The notes: generated by a model from the sequence alone, not told the origin. 8,239 nt of DNA from CANHBY01 sp031376995 (GCA_031376995.1 JANMEO010000101.1:1-8239); one strand, 5' to 3'; positions 1-7,168 are shown, numbered from the stretch's first letter. Numbers and translations are program-made.

Positions 1-270
1 GTGCTCGCCCTTCAACTCGAACGCGGTAATGCGCAAACATGGCGTTTCTTGTGCTGGCAAACTGGGTTGTGCCAAGCCCTGGTTAGACTCCAGGCGCACA
101 CTGGGGCGGCGCTCTAATTGCTCGCGCCGCACACGTTCACGCTCTTGCTGCAGCAGAGACTGAGGTTGATCGACCTGGGCCGGGGTCGGCATCTGCGCAA
201 AGCCTGCATCTACAAACAAGATTGTCACTGCCCCAAACCACCCCCAGCTGCGAAAATACTTCTTGGACAA
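1..270 (-). CDS. Two-partner secretion outer-membrane transporter, ShlB/FhaC/HecB type (N-terminal part, cut by window edge)
   Basis: An open frame runs from position 270 to the window edge and gives 90 residues. No ATG or GTG is available in frame, so I take the TTG at 270-268 as the start; it has an AAGGGG ribosome site five bases upstream (281-276). Residues 1-25 form a signal peptide: Lys-Lys-Tyr-Phe-Arg, a hydrophobic core WFGAVTILFV, then an AGFA cleavage site. Residues 38-55 are a Gln/Glu/Arg-rich stretch (LLQQERERVRREQLERRP), followed by a linker and, from Cys78, CLRITAFELKG, which resembles the beginning of a POTRA domain. This order (signal peptide, charged helix, linker, Cys-x-x-I before POTRA) is typical of TpsB transporters, which export large haemolysin or adhesin proteins through the outer membrane. 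The barrel lies outside the window. No TpsA exoprotein is visible upstream. Family assignment is from remembered resemblance. Confidence 0.72.
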   Translation of the reverse strand, partial: MSKKYFRSWGWFGAVTILFVDAGFAQMPTPAQVDQPQSLLQQERERVRREQLERRPSVRLESNQGLAQPSLPAQETPCLRITAFELKGEH

Positions 271-396
271 CTTCGCCCCTTGAACGTCATTTTTAGGGAT
301 GGATGCCAGCCAACCCGCTCGTAAGCAGCAGTATATCGAGGTGCGCCCTCCCAGAGAATCCAAGATTGCGAAAGCGCAAGTTCGCTGACGCCATGT

Positions 397-453
397 ATAC
401 CGTTCGGAACTGAAGATGCAGTGTCGTCCAGGGAAGTGAAGGGCGATCTGCGG
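397..453 (+). repeat. Dispersed gene-end repeat, copy A
   Basis: Positions 412-453 match copy D (8011-8052) at 36 of 42 bases without gaps. Positions 397-424 match copy C (7418-7391, minus strand) at 25 of 28. Read from 397 it encodes IPFGTEDAVSSREVKGDLR, related to the peptides in the other copies. The plus-strand frame containing it is open from 325 to the stop at 466-468 but has no good start codon, so it may be the remnant 3' end of a vanished plus-strand gene. Confidence 0.75.
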
Positions 454-457
454 CGTT

Positions 458-497
458 GCAAACCCTAGCGATACCAAAGGGTATTTCTAGGGTTTGC
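458..497. terminator. Perfect-stem hairpin between the pump gene and the secretion transporter gene; possible bidirectional terminator
   Basis: GCAAACCCTAG (458-468) pairs perfectly with CTAGGGTTTGC (487-497). Inside it ATACC (471-475) pairs with GGTAT (480-484) around a four-base loop, leaving only a CG/TT internal mismatch. It sits 5 bases past the stop codon of the RND pump gene and about 190 bases before the next minus-strand start. Neither side has a clean T-tract, so it is not a canonical intrinsic terminator. Its position at the apex of the larger palindrome would let transcripts from either strand fold into a much longer stem. Confidence 0.5.
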
Positions 498-502
498 GTC
501 TT

Positions 503-3500
503 TCATCTCATCCCTTCACCAGTCTTTGACGACACAGCATTTTCAGGTTGAATGGGCATAGACTTTTTGCTGCGGCGCATGAAAGCCAAGTAGAGCAAGG
601 GCACGATAAACAGCGTCAAGACGGTAGAAAAAGTTAAGCCCCAGACGATGCTTGCCGCCACCGGCCCCCACAACAGGCTTTTGCCTCCAATGCCAAAAGC
701 CAGTGAGACCAAACCACCAATGGTGGTGGTGGTGGTGATCAAGATAGGAACCACCCGCCGCCGCGAGGCCCACACAATCGCTTGAACCGCCGACAGGCCG
801 CGTTGCAGCCGGTCATTGGCCGCATCAATCAACACAATCGCTGAGTTGACAGCGATGCCCGTCAATGCAATCACACCGTACAAGGTGTAAAGCGACAGCG
901 GGTTGCCCGACAAGGCCAGACCGAACACCACCCCAGCAAAGGCCAAGGGCACAGTCACAAGAATCATCATGGGCTGAAAGTAACTCTTGAACTGTGCAGC
1001 CAAAATCAAGTAAATGATGCCCAGGCCCATCAAAAACAGCACCTGCATCGCCGCCAGGCTTTCTTCGATGTCTTCTAGCTCACCTGACAGGTCAATATCG
1101 ACGCCAGGGTGCTGCCCGCGCAGCCTCTGCCAAGACTCGCGGATGACCTCGTTGGCTTGCCGCGTGTCGGTGATCTCTTTGTCGATATTAGCTTCGACAG
1201 TGATGGTGCGTCTGAGGTTGTAATGCTTGATGAGGCCTTTGCCAGGGCCCGCCTCGACGTTTACCAAGGCCCCCAAATGGGTGGTTTGACCGCTGGGCAA
1301 GGCGATGGGTATGCTCAAAATACGGGCGGCGTCAAGAGGCAGCTCGGGGCTTGCGCCCTGCACGCCACCCAGCGCTGGAGCCGCAACGGAAGCAGTCGTC
1401 AAGCGCACACGCAGCTCGATTTTGTCACCCTGCTCACGCGTGAAGGCCACCACTTCACCATCCACCGCCAGGCGCACCATGCGAGCCACCTGTGCAGGAT
1501 TGAGCCCACTGTCGCGCACGGCGCTGGGGTTGAGTCGAAGCTGCAATTGAGGGCGGCCCGGCAGGTTGTCGTCTTGCACATCTTTGGTACCGGGAATGCC
1601 AGCCACTACGATTTTGAGGGCCTCGACAGCGGCCTGAATCTGATCAAAACTGTCACCCCGAACCTTGACGCTGATCGCCTTCCCTGCGGGGGGGCCTCCT
1701 GACAACTGGGTGAAGCTTCGCCGCCCCGGCCCAGGCAGGGCCTCGATGCTGCTGCGCAGGGTCTCGACCACCTCGGTGACCTCACGGGCGCCCTCGGTGC
1801 GCGGGTTGAGCGAAACAAACACCTGGCCGTAAGCATCGCCATACACCGGCTCGGTATCGGTGAACTTGAGACCGGCTGTTGAGGTGACCGCCCGTGCCTC
1901 ACCCTCAGGGCCGATGCCACGCAACTGCGCGCGCACCGCACGTTCGGTGTTTTGTGTTGCCTGCAACGTCTCTTCCAAAGAGGCATTGGGGGGCATGTCG
2001 ATATTGACGTAAAACGCCCGAATGGGGTCAAATGCAAAAAACTGCACGCGCACCGCTTCGGTGGCCATCAGTCCACAGGCCAAGCCGACGGCCAGCACAC
2101 CGACAAAAGCAAAGCGGATCGGTCGCCGCAAAATGTAGGCCAGGCCTTGACCATGACGCAAACGGATGCTGCGGTTAAAACCCTCACGCCAAGTTTGCAT
2201 TTTTGAAGGCCGATCAACTCCATGCTTCATCGCTATCACGTGCACAGGCATCATCCAAAAAGCTTCTAGCAATGAAATGAGCAGCGCCAGAGTGACCACG
2301 AAAGGGATGACAAACATGAATTTACCCAAGATGCCCGGCAACAACATCAGCGGCAAAAATGCAGCCACGGTGGTGGCCACTGAGGCCAAGACCGGCTGCC
2401 AGGTTTCTTGGATGGATTCAAGACAGGCCTCTAACGGCGCTTGGCCACGTTGCATGCGGTAGTAGATCGATTCGACCACCACCACAGCGTCGTCGACCAA
2501 CATACCCAGGGCAATCACCACCGCAAGCAACACCGACACGTTGACGGTTTGGCCCATGGCGTTGAGCACCGCAAAGGTGCCCATCAGCGCAAATGGAATG
2601 CCTAAAGTCACCAAGAGCCCGACCCGCCACCCCAAAAACAACCAGCACACCCCCATCACCAACACCATGCCAAATAAGGCGTTGCTTTCCATCACATTGA
2701 TTGCATCCCGGGTTGGGATGGTTTGGTCGTCAGTCAACACCAGGCTCAGCCCCACAGTCGCCAGCGTGGTGTTTTGGGTCGAGATGTATTGGTTGAGTGC
2801 ATCGACCAGGGCCAGTGTATTGATGCCCGACTTTTTGGTCACAGACATGGCGATGGCATTTTGGCCGTTGCTGGCCGCATACTGGGTGGCGCTTGCCCGT
2901 GAGCGCTCGATGCGTGCAACCTCTTCCAGACGAGCCGACACGCCTGGGCGCAGGGCTGAAGGGATCGGCAAATTTGCCAAAATTTCTGCGTCGGTGCTCA
3001 CCCCCTGCACGCTGATCGACCAGGCGCCCTCTTGGGTGCGCAGTTTGCCGGCTGAGGTGTCACGCCACCAAGCAGCCAAGGCATCGGCCACATCGGTCGA
3101 CTGCAAGCCCCGCGTGGCCAAAGCCTCAGCATTGGGGCTGACAAGGATCTCAGGGTCGCGCAAGCCTGAGGCGTACACCTTGTCTACCCCTTTCAAGCGC
3201 TCGAGGTCGTTTTGAATGCGGCGGCCATTGAGGCGCAAAGTCTCATCATCCGCCTGGCCGGTGAGCATTAAAGATGCCGTCGGAAAGCCATTGCTGGTAG
3301 TGATTTCAAGGATCACGGGGTCTTTGGCCTCGCGCGGCAGCTCGCTGCTGGCTTTGTTTTGAATTTCACGGCGAAGGTCGGCCATGCGTTTGTCAAAGGT
3401 GCGCTCACCGGTCTCTCGAAACCGCACCAACAAGCTGGATACATTTTCGCGTGAGCTGGACGTCACAAAACGCACATCAGCCACGCCCTTGATGGCGTCT

Positions 3501-3703
3501 TCTAAGGGGTTCGTGATCAGCTGCTCGACATCTTCGGCGGTTGCCCCGGGCAATACCGCTGTCACACTGACCCAGTTAAAGTTAATTTCTGGATCTTGCT
3601 CTCGAGGCATTGAGACATAGCTCCACCAACCCAAGCCCAAGACCACAACAAAGGCAATATTGGCCAACGGCGTGTTGGTGAGAAGCTTGCGGGTGAAAGA
3701 CAT
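503..3703 (-). CDS. RND-family efflux pump, inner-membrane permease subunit (AcrB/HAE type)
   Basis: This is a proton-driven inner-membrane exporter of the AcrB superfamily. The frame opens at 3796, but I place the start at the ATG at 3703, giving 1066 residues: MSFTRKLLTN is a normal RND N-terminus, it clears the upstream stop by 16 bp, and a GGAAA lies seven bases before it. TM1 is about residues 12-29; the first periplasmic loop has SMPREQDPEI and PGATAEDVEQLITNPLE; TM2-TM6 span about 343-485; TM7 is about 531-549; a second porter loop follows; TM8-TM12 run from about 888. GMLVDDAVVVVE in TM4 gives the proton-relay pair Asp404/Asp405. In TM10, TGIAVNSAIVLID has Asn953 where AcrB has Lys940. 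The frame is intact and of usual length. It follows its adaptor gene in an apparent operon. The last 19 residues (from Ser1048) lie outside the conserved fold and come from repeat copy B. Substrate cannot be read from sequence. Confidence 0.95.
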   Translation of the reverse strand: MSFTRKLLTNTPLANIAFVVVLGLGWWSYVSMPREQDPEINFNWVSVTAVLPGATAEDVEQLITNPLEDAIKGVADVRFVTSSSRENVSSLLVRFRETGERTFDKRMADLRREIQNKASSELPREAKDPVILEITTSNGFPTASLMLTGQADDETLRLNGRRIQNDLERLKGVDKVYASGLRDPEILVSPNAEALATRGLQSTDVADALAAWWRDTSAGKLRTQEGAWSISVQGVSTDAEILANLPIPSALRPGVSARLEEVARIERSRASATQYAASNGQNAIAMSVTKKSGINTLALVDALNQYISTQNTTLATVGLSLVLTDDQTIPTRDAINVMESNALFGMVLVMGVCWLFLGWRVGLLVTLGIPFALMGTFAVLNAMGQTVNVSVLLAVVIALGMLVDDAVVVVESIYYRMQRGQAPLEACLESIQETWQPVLASVATTVAAFLPLMLLPGILGKFMFVIPFVVTLALLISLLEAFWMMPVHVIAMKHGVDRPSKMQTWREGFNRSIRLRHGQGLAYILRRPIRFAFVGVLAVGLACGLMATEAVRVQFFAFDPIRAFYVNIDMPPNASLEETLQATQNTERAVRAQLRGIGPEGEARAVTSTAGLKFTDTEPVYGDAYGQVFVSLNPRTEGAREVTEVVETLRSSIEALPGPGRRSFTQLSGGPPAGKAISVKVRGDSFDQIQAAVEALKIVVAGIPGTKDVQDDNLPGRPQLQLRLNPSAVRDSGLNPAQVARMVRLAVDGEVVAFTREQGDKIELRVRLTTASVAAPALGGVQGASPELPLDAARILSIPIALPSGQTTHLGALVNVEAGPGKGLIKHYNLRRTITVEANIDKEITDTRQANEVIRESWQRLRGQHPGVDIDLSGELEDIEESLAAMQVLFLMGLGIIYLILAAQFKSYFQPMMILVTVPLAFAGVVFGLALSGNPLSLYTLYGVIALTGIAVNSAIVLIDAANDRLQRGLSAVQAIVWASRRRVVPILITTTTTIGGLVSLAFGIGGKSLLWGPVAASIVWGLTFSTVLTLFIVPLLYLAFMRRSKKSMPIQPENAVSSKTGEGMR
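524..562 (-). repeat. Dispersed gene-end repeat, copy B (inside the pump gene 3' end)
   Basis: Read on the minus strand, these 39 bases match copy D (7993-8031, plus strand) at 35 of 39 without gaps. In the pump's reading frame they encode SMPIQPENAVSSK; the same frame of copy D encodes SIPIQPEDAVSSK. Of the four differences, three fall at third codon positions (two synonymous, one Met/Ile) and one at a first position (Asn/Asp). The repeat therefore supplies the C-terminal tail of the exporter. Confidence 0.82.
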
Positions 3704-3719
3704 GAGGATTTCCGATGGT

Positions 3720-4838
3720 TCAGCGTGGCAAAGCCATGGGTTTGATTGCCATGCCGTCTTGGAGGGCCGCCTGCCCACGCACGACCAATAAAGCACGCTC
3801 GCCCAATGAAGCCTTCAGGGCTGGGGTCACCGGCACCGCACGGCCTTCCTGAGCACCCGATAGCGCCACAAATCGCGCCCGCGCTGACGCGGCGGGGCCC
3901 TCTTGAACAAAGACCCCCAACTCGGTGCCACGGCGCACCAGCAAGCTGCCAGGCCAATGGGCCTGGGTGTCACGCCAACGCAAAGTGCCGCTGCTGCCTG
4001 CAGGCGGCATGTCTGTGACCGAAGGGTCAAACCCCAGTCGGGCGCTTTGAGTGCGAGCGGGCGCACTCAACACCCCCCCCACACGCAACAGCCGAACTGG
4101 GTAGCGGCGGCCCGCAGTTTCAAACTCAGGCTTGGCTTGACGCAGGCCTGCGACGTCAGCGGGGTTAAGTACAGCCTGCAGCTCGGCCGCCCGGTCTTCA
4201 CTCAGCACCATCAGGACGGTACCTGCCAGCACCGCTTCACCCACTTGGGCCAAGCGCTCAGTGACCGTGCCTGCAAACGGCGCTCGCAGCGTGGTTTTAC
4301 TCAGTTGGCGTGCAGCCGTGGCCAACTGCGCCTGGTTGCTGCGCACCTCAGTGTGCGCCAATGCGACCTCACTCTCACGCTGGGACAAGGCCTCTTGAGA
4401 TAAAAACCCCTGAACAACCAAGTCTTTCGAGCGCTGCAATTGAGCTTGTGCCAAGGCCCACCGAGTTTGCGCCGCATCCAAAGCGGCTTGCGCGCGCTGC
4501 ACCGCCAAGGCGTAGTCGCGAGTTTCCAGCTGAACCAAAACCTCCCCCGCACGCACCGTCGCTCCCACGTCGGCAGTCCAGCGCAGCACAGTGGCACTCA
4601 CCTCGGTGGCCAGCCGCGACACATTGCGTGCTTGGACCGTGGCCGAGGCCTCACGCTCTGGCTGCACGCTGAGCTGCATCCATGGGGCCACGTCGACCGC
4701 CACAGCAGCCACTGAGGGTGCTTTGATGGCTGGCTCAGCCACTTGCCCCCGGGCCAGCTCACTGCCGCTGAGAACCCCCCCCAATACAAGCAACGAGGGC
4801 AACTGCGCCCAAACCAGACGAGGTAACAAATAGGGCAT
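3720..4838 (-). CDS. RND efflux periplasmic adaptor subunit (membrane fusion protein, HlyD/AcrA type)
   Basis: The 372-residue product would link the pump to an outer-membrane channel. Residues 1-32 have a hydrophobic export signal (LPSLLVLGGVLSG) with no obvious lipobox cysteine. A split lipoyl-type domain follows: VSRLATEVSATVLRWTADVGATVRAGEVLVQLE at about 73-105, written here only to mark its extent, and the closing half with LRAPFAGTVTERLAQVGE at about 184-201. Between them, about 106-182 is an Ala/Gln/Arg-rich coiled-coil hairpin (QRAQAALDAAQTRWALAQAQ). The C-terminal barrel and membrane-proximal parts are less conserved. The ATG at 4838 has AGGGA nine bases upstream. The gene ends 16 bp before the pump start, so the two are surely co-transcribed. 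Both are intact. No TetR-type regulator or outer-membrane factor is beside them in this window. Sampled GC here (about 70%) is well above that of the membrane protein gene at 7428-7946. Confidence 0.92.
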   Translation of the reverse strand: MPYLLPRLVWAQLPSLLVLGGVLSGSELARGQVAEPAIKAPSVAAVAVDVAPWMQLSVQPEREASATVQARNVSRLATEVSATVLRWTADVGATVRAGEVLVQLETRDYALAVQRAQAALDAAQTRWALAQAQLQRSKDLVVQGFLSQEALSQRESEVALAHTEVRSNQAQLATAARQLSKTTLRAPFAGTVTERLAQVGEAVLAGTVLMVLSEDRAAELQAVLNPADVAGLRQAKPEFETAGRRYPVRLLRVGGVLSAPARTQSARLGFDPSVTDMPPAGSSGTLRWRDTQAHWPGSLLVRRGTELGVFVQEGPAASARARFVALSGAQEGRAVPVTPALKASLGERALLVVRGQAALQDGMAIKPMALPR

Positions 4839-4875
4839 GGGCCAATTTCCCTAACGATGAGGTTATCTACATGGG

Positions 4876-4896
4876 CACTGACGATGAGGGTCAGTG
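4876..4896. promoter_or_regulatory. 7-bp dyad upstream of the efflux operon; candidate operator or hairpin
   Basis: CACTGAC (4876-4882) and GTCAGTG (4890-4896) form a perfect inverted repeat with a seven-base centre, 37 bp before the adaptor start codon. In the minus-strand reading it is preceded by a T-rich run but not followed by one, so it does not look like a terminator for yceD. An operator for an efflux repressor is plausible. I could not assign a convincing -35/-10 pair. Apart from this dyad I see nothing in the 157-bp gap 4839-4995. Confidence 0.4.
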
Positions 4897-4995
4897 AACA
4901 ATCCAACAAAAAAAGATGTGCTGCGCATTCTCGCGACATTTGGCGTGATCATGCTGGCTTGCTGGCTTGACCTTGAACCATAGACCGAGGGACCC

Positions 4996-5544
4996 CTAGC
5001 GATCTGGGGGATTTTTGAGCTGCGCCAAAGCGGCAAAAGGATGAGGTTGCTCTTGAGCTGCATCCTGAACATCAGCAGGCAAAGGCAGTGGGTGGGGGCA
5101 CACCTCATGGCGTGGCACCCAAGGTAAGGCCATGACCATCTCATCTTCAATCAGAAAAGGCAAATTCAACGACGCGGTCAACGCCAACACGTCGTCTTCA
5201 CTCTCGGCATCTTCTGCGGCGGCGGCATCGTCGCCTGCCACAAATCGAAGTTGACGATCCACCTCGACATTCACTGGCAACGGAGCCAGACAACGTTGGC
5301 AGGTCATGGCCAAGGTGGCACTGGCCTGCAGATGTAGAAAAATATGCTTTTGACCCCGCGCCTGCTCTGATAGGCCCCAAGCCTGCCAGCTCACCTTCAG
5401 AGCATCGCTTGGTAAGGCCTCAGAAACACAAAGCGCCTGCAGGCGCTGCATCGAGGCGAGGGGCAGCTCGCCTTCCAAATGGCCAGCATGCTCAGCAAAA
5501 GCCAATACATCGAGGTGGCGGCTGTCAAAAAAACGTGCATTCAT
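4996..5544 (-). CDS. yceD: YceD/DUF177 family protein, 23S rRNA accumulation factor
   Basis: The 182-residue product fits the YceD (DUF177) family in length and motifs. These proteins are needed for normal 23S rRNA levels in bacteria and plants, by an unsettled mechanism. The family signature is present: TCQRCLAPL at 81-89 with Cys82 and Cys85, an acidic linker (DDAAAAEDAESEDD, about 105-118), then IEDEMVMALPWVPRHEVCP at 132-150 with Cys149, and a C-terminal HPFAALAQLK. Only one ATG (5544) fits; the ribosome site upstream is weak. It lies 78 bp after the dehydrogenase stop. In most bacteria yceD is directly followed by rpmF (ribosomal protein bL32) and plsX. Here the next 157 bp contain no such frame and the efflux operon follows instead. 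The protein itself looks intact. Confidence 0.9.
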   Translation of the reverse strand: MNARFFDSRHLDVLAFAEHAGHLEGELPLASMQRLQALCVSEALPSDALKVSWQAWGLSEQARGQKHIFLHLQASATLAMTCQRCLAPLPVNVEVDRQLRFVAGDDAAAAEDAESEDDVLALTASLNLPFLIEDEMVMALPWVPRHEVCPHPLPLPADVQDAAQEQPHPFAALAQLKNPPDR

Positions 5545-5599
5545 AACCGGCGATTTTAGGGGATTTACCCATCCTCACTGCCCAAACGACTCATGGACG

Positions 5600-5621
5600 C
5601 AGCATCTTCATTGTCGAGGGG
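5600..5621 (-). repeat. Dispersed gene-end repeat, copy E (partial, diverged)
   Basis: Read on the minus strand, CCCCTCG followed by TGAAGATGCTG matches copy C (7415-7394) at 19 of 22 bases. It begins one base after the dehydrogenase stop codon (5625-5623). The related peptide frame (PLDNEDAAS) is shifted by one relative to the dehydrogenase. This is the weakest copy; the main reason to accept it is that it has the same orientation and gene-end position as copies B and C. Confidence 0.5.
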
Positions 5622-5622
5622 G

Positions 5623-7017
5623 CTAATCGAGATCAAAAATTTTCCCTGGATTGATAATATTATTAGGGTCAAAAATCCGCTTGATTGCCTGCAAGTATGC
5701 GATTTCTTCCGGCGGGCGGGTGAAGGCCAAATAAGGCTTTTTGGTCATGCCGACACCGTGTTCTGCAGAAATGGAGCCACCGTATTTTTGGACGGTTTCA
5801 AATACGGATTGGTTCACGGCATGGCACTTCGCAAAAAACGCTTCCCTGCTTGAATCCGCCGGTTTAAGAATATTCAAATGCAAGTTGCCATCGCCAATGT
5901 GGCCAAACCAAATAATCTCAAAGTCTGGGTATTTGGCCTGGACAATTGCATCTATATCAGCAATGAACGCTGGGATATGAGAAATCAACACTGAAACATC
6001 GTTTTTGTAGGGGGTGAATTTTGAAATCGTCTCCGAGATGTCTTCACGTAACCGCCAAAGACTGCGGGCTTGAGCTTCGCTTTGGCTCATCACCCCATTC
6101 AGCACCCATCCCGCATCCATACACGCTTCAAAGACCTGCATCGCTTGTTCTTCTATGGCGGGGGACGCGGCCTCAAACTCCAGCAGCACATAAAACGGCA
6201 TGATTTCTGCAAATGGCCGGGCGACATCGCCACTGGCAATGACTTTTACAACCGCCAGCTCCGAGAAAAACTCAAATGCGGTCAAGTCCAGCACGGCCCG
6301 AAACGCGGCAAGAACTTGCATGATCGAACGGAAGTCCGGGATGCCCAGCACCAACACGCGCGAGTCGCGCGGCTTTCGCTCAAGCTTGATCTGTGCTTCC
6401 GTAATGAACCCTAGTGTCCCCTCTGCCCCAATAAACAAATGGCGCAAGTCATAACCCGTCGCATTTTTTGCCATGCCATTATTCAAATTCAACACATCAC
6501 CTTTGCCTGTAACCACTGTCAAACCCATGACCCAAGCACGGGTCATGCCGTAACGTATGACTTTGATGCCACCAGCATTCGTACCAATATTGCCCCCTAT
6601 TTGGCTGGAGCCTGCTGATGCGAAATCAACTGGGTAATACAGACCGTGCTCATCTGCATACTGCTGTAATTGCTGGGTTACCACCCCAGCCTGCACCTGC
6701 ACCATGCGATCATCCGGAAAAAAATCAAGCACTTTGTTCATGCGATCAAAGCTGATAACAACCTCACCATGCGCCGCCACCGCACCAGCGGACAAGCCAG
6801 TGCGCCCGCCTGAAGGCACAAGGGCAATTTTTTCTGTATTGGCTAAATGAACAATCGACTGCACCTCTTCGGTACTGGCTGGAAACACAATCGCGCTGGG
6901 GCAGGGGGTGTAGTTTTTGGTCCAGTCGCACCCCCAGGTTAATAGGCTGTCAGCATCTGTTCTAACGTGACTTGGGCCCACCATAAAACGCAATTTCTCG
7001 AGTATTTTCGGGGTCAT
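5623..7017 (-). CDS. d2hgdh: FAD-dependent D-2-hydroxyglutarate dehydrogenase (VAO/GlcD-type oxidoreductase)
   Basis: This 464-residue protein closely resembles, from memory, the characterised Pseudomonas D-2-hydroxyglutarate dehydrogenase, which is also 464 residues. That enzyme oxidises D-2-hydroxyglutarate, a side product of SerA, to 2-oxoglutarate and passes electrons to a flavoprotein acceptor. The FAD-binding PCMH domain covers about 38-215, with PSGGRTGLSAGAV (68-80), GNIGTNAGGIKVIRYGMTR (142-160) and GAEGTLGF (197-204). The C-terminal domain has WFGHIGDGNLHL (370-381) and SAEHGVGM (418-425). His373, His380 and Glu419 match the reported zinc ligands, offset by one residue. It ends at the usual NPGKIF. 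The ATG at 7017 fits the family N-terminus, though the ribosome site is poor. No serA lies in the window, unlike the Pseudomonas arrangement. A D-lactate or other 2-hydroxyacid dehydrogenase is the main alternative. Confidence 0.9.
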   Translation of the reverse strand: MTPKILEKLRFMVGPSHVRTDADSLLTWGCDWTKNYTPCPSAIVFPASTEEVQSIVHLANTEKIALVPSGGRTGLSAGAVAAHGEVVISFDRMNKVLDFFPDDRMVQVQAGVVTQQLQQYADEHGLYYPVDFASAGSSQIGGNIGTNAGGIKVIRYGMTRAWVMGLTVVTGKGDVLNLNNGMAKNATGYDLRHLFIGAEGTLGFITEAQIKLERKPRDSRVLVLGIPDFRSIMQVLAAFRAVLDLTAFEFFSELAVVKVIASGDVARPFAEIMPFYVLLEFEAASPAIEEQAMQVFEACMDAGWVLNGVMSQSEAQARSLWRLREDISETISKFTPYKNDVSVLISHIPAFIADIDAIVQAKYPDFEIIWFGHIGDGNLHLNILKPADSSREAFFAKCHAVNQSVFETVQKYGGSISAEHGVGMTKKPYLAFTRPPEEIAYLQAIKRIFDPNNIINPGKIFDLD

Positions 7018-7093
7018 GGGGCATTGTCAGAGAGGATATTTTTTCATTCGGGCACGAGCCTGAGCAGCGTTGAGTTGAGTGTTTGTGTTGCGC

Positions 7094-7129
7094 GAGTTGA
7101 AGGGGTTGAAAGGGTTGAAAGGGTTGAAA
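7094..7129. repeat. 9-bp tandem repeat, three exact units plus one degenerate
   Basis: GGGTTGAAA occurs three times exactly at 7103-7111, 7112-7120 and 7121-7129, preceded by GAGTTGAAG at 7094-7102. It lies 77-112 bp upstream of the dehydrogenase start. The unit is a multiple of three and outside any supported gene, so copy number change would alter only spacing. Confidence 0.9.
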
Positions 7130-7168
7130 GGAGGGAGTTTAGAGCTTGATTTCAATCTGGTTGGGCAA

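Larger units (their letters stand above)
394..562. repeat. Long imperfect palindrome made of inverted repeat copies A and B around a hairpin
   Basis: The two halves of this 169-bp stretch are related in inverted orientation. The left half (copy A, plus strand) contains GAAGATGCAGTGTCGTC at 412-428. The right half, read on the minus strand, contains GAAAATGCTGTGTCGTC at 543-527. Both arms then run inward through a TGAAGGG block to the same 11-base sequence GCAAACCCTAG, and the distance from the GAAGATG/GAAAATG block to that sequence is 46 versus 47 bases, so the arms stay in register. The right half overlaps the last codons and stop of the RND pump gene. It could be a REP-like or MITE-like element, or the 3' ends of two once-convergent genes carrying the same tail sequence. 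Confidence 0.8.

Noticed and set aside
225..461. 78-residue minus-strand frame overlapping copy A and the transporter start
   Set aside because: It overlaps the better-supported transporter frame in another phase and is largely the reverse translation of repeat copy A.
721..738. Run of TGG trinucleotides inside the pump gene as a phase-variation tract
   Set aside because: It encodes a Thr run in a conserved TM region and its unit is three bases, so length change would not shift the frame.
1109..1702. 197-residue plus-strand frame
   Set aside because: It lies wholly opposite the RND pump gene, has no recognisable domain, and the minus-strand frame has clear family motifs.
2541..3215. 224-residue plus-strand frame
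   Set aside because: Antisense shadow of the pump's first periplasmic loop and TM2-3 region; low-complexity translation without domain features.
3903..4403. 166-residue plus-strand frame
   Set aside because: Opposite the adaptor gene, which is intact and recognisable; typical of shadow frames in GC-rich DNA.
7094..7129. Tandem GGGTTGAAA repeat as a CRISPR array or iteron origin
   Set aside because: Units are only 9 bp with no spacers, and no replication or Cas gene is near.
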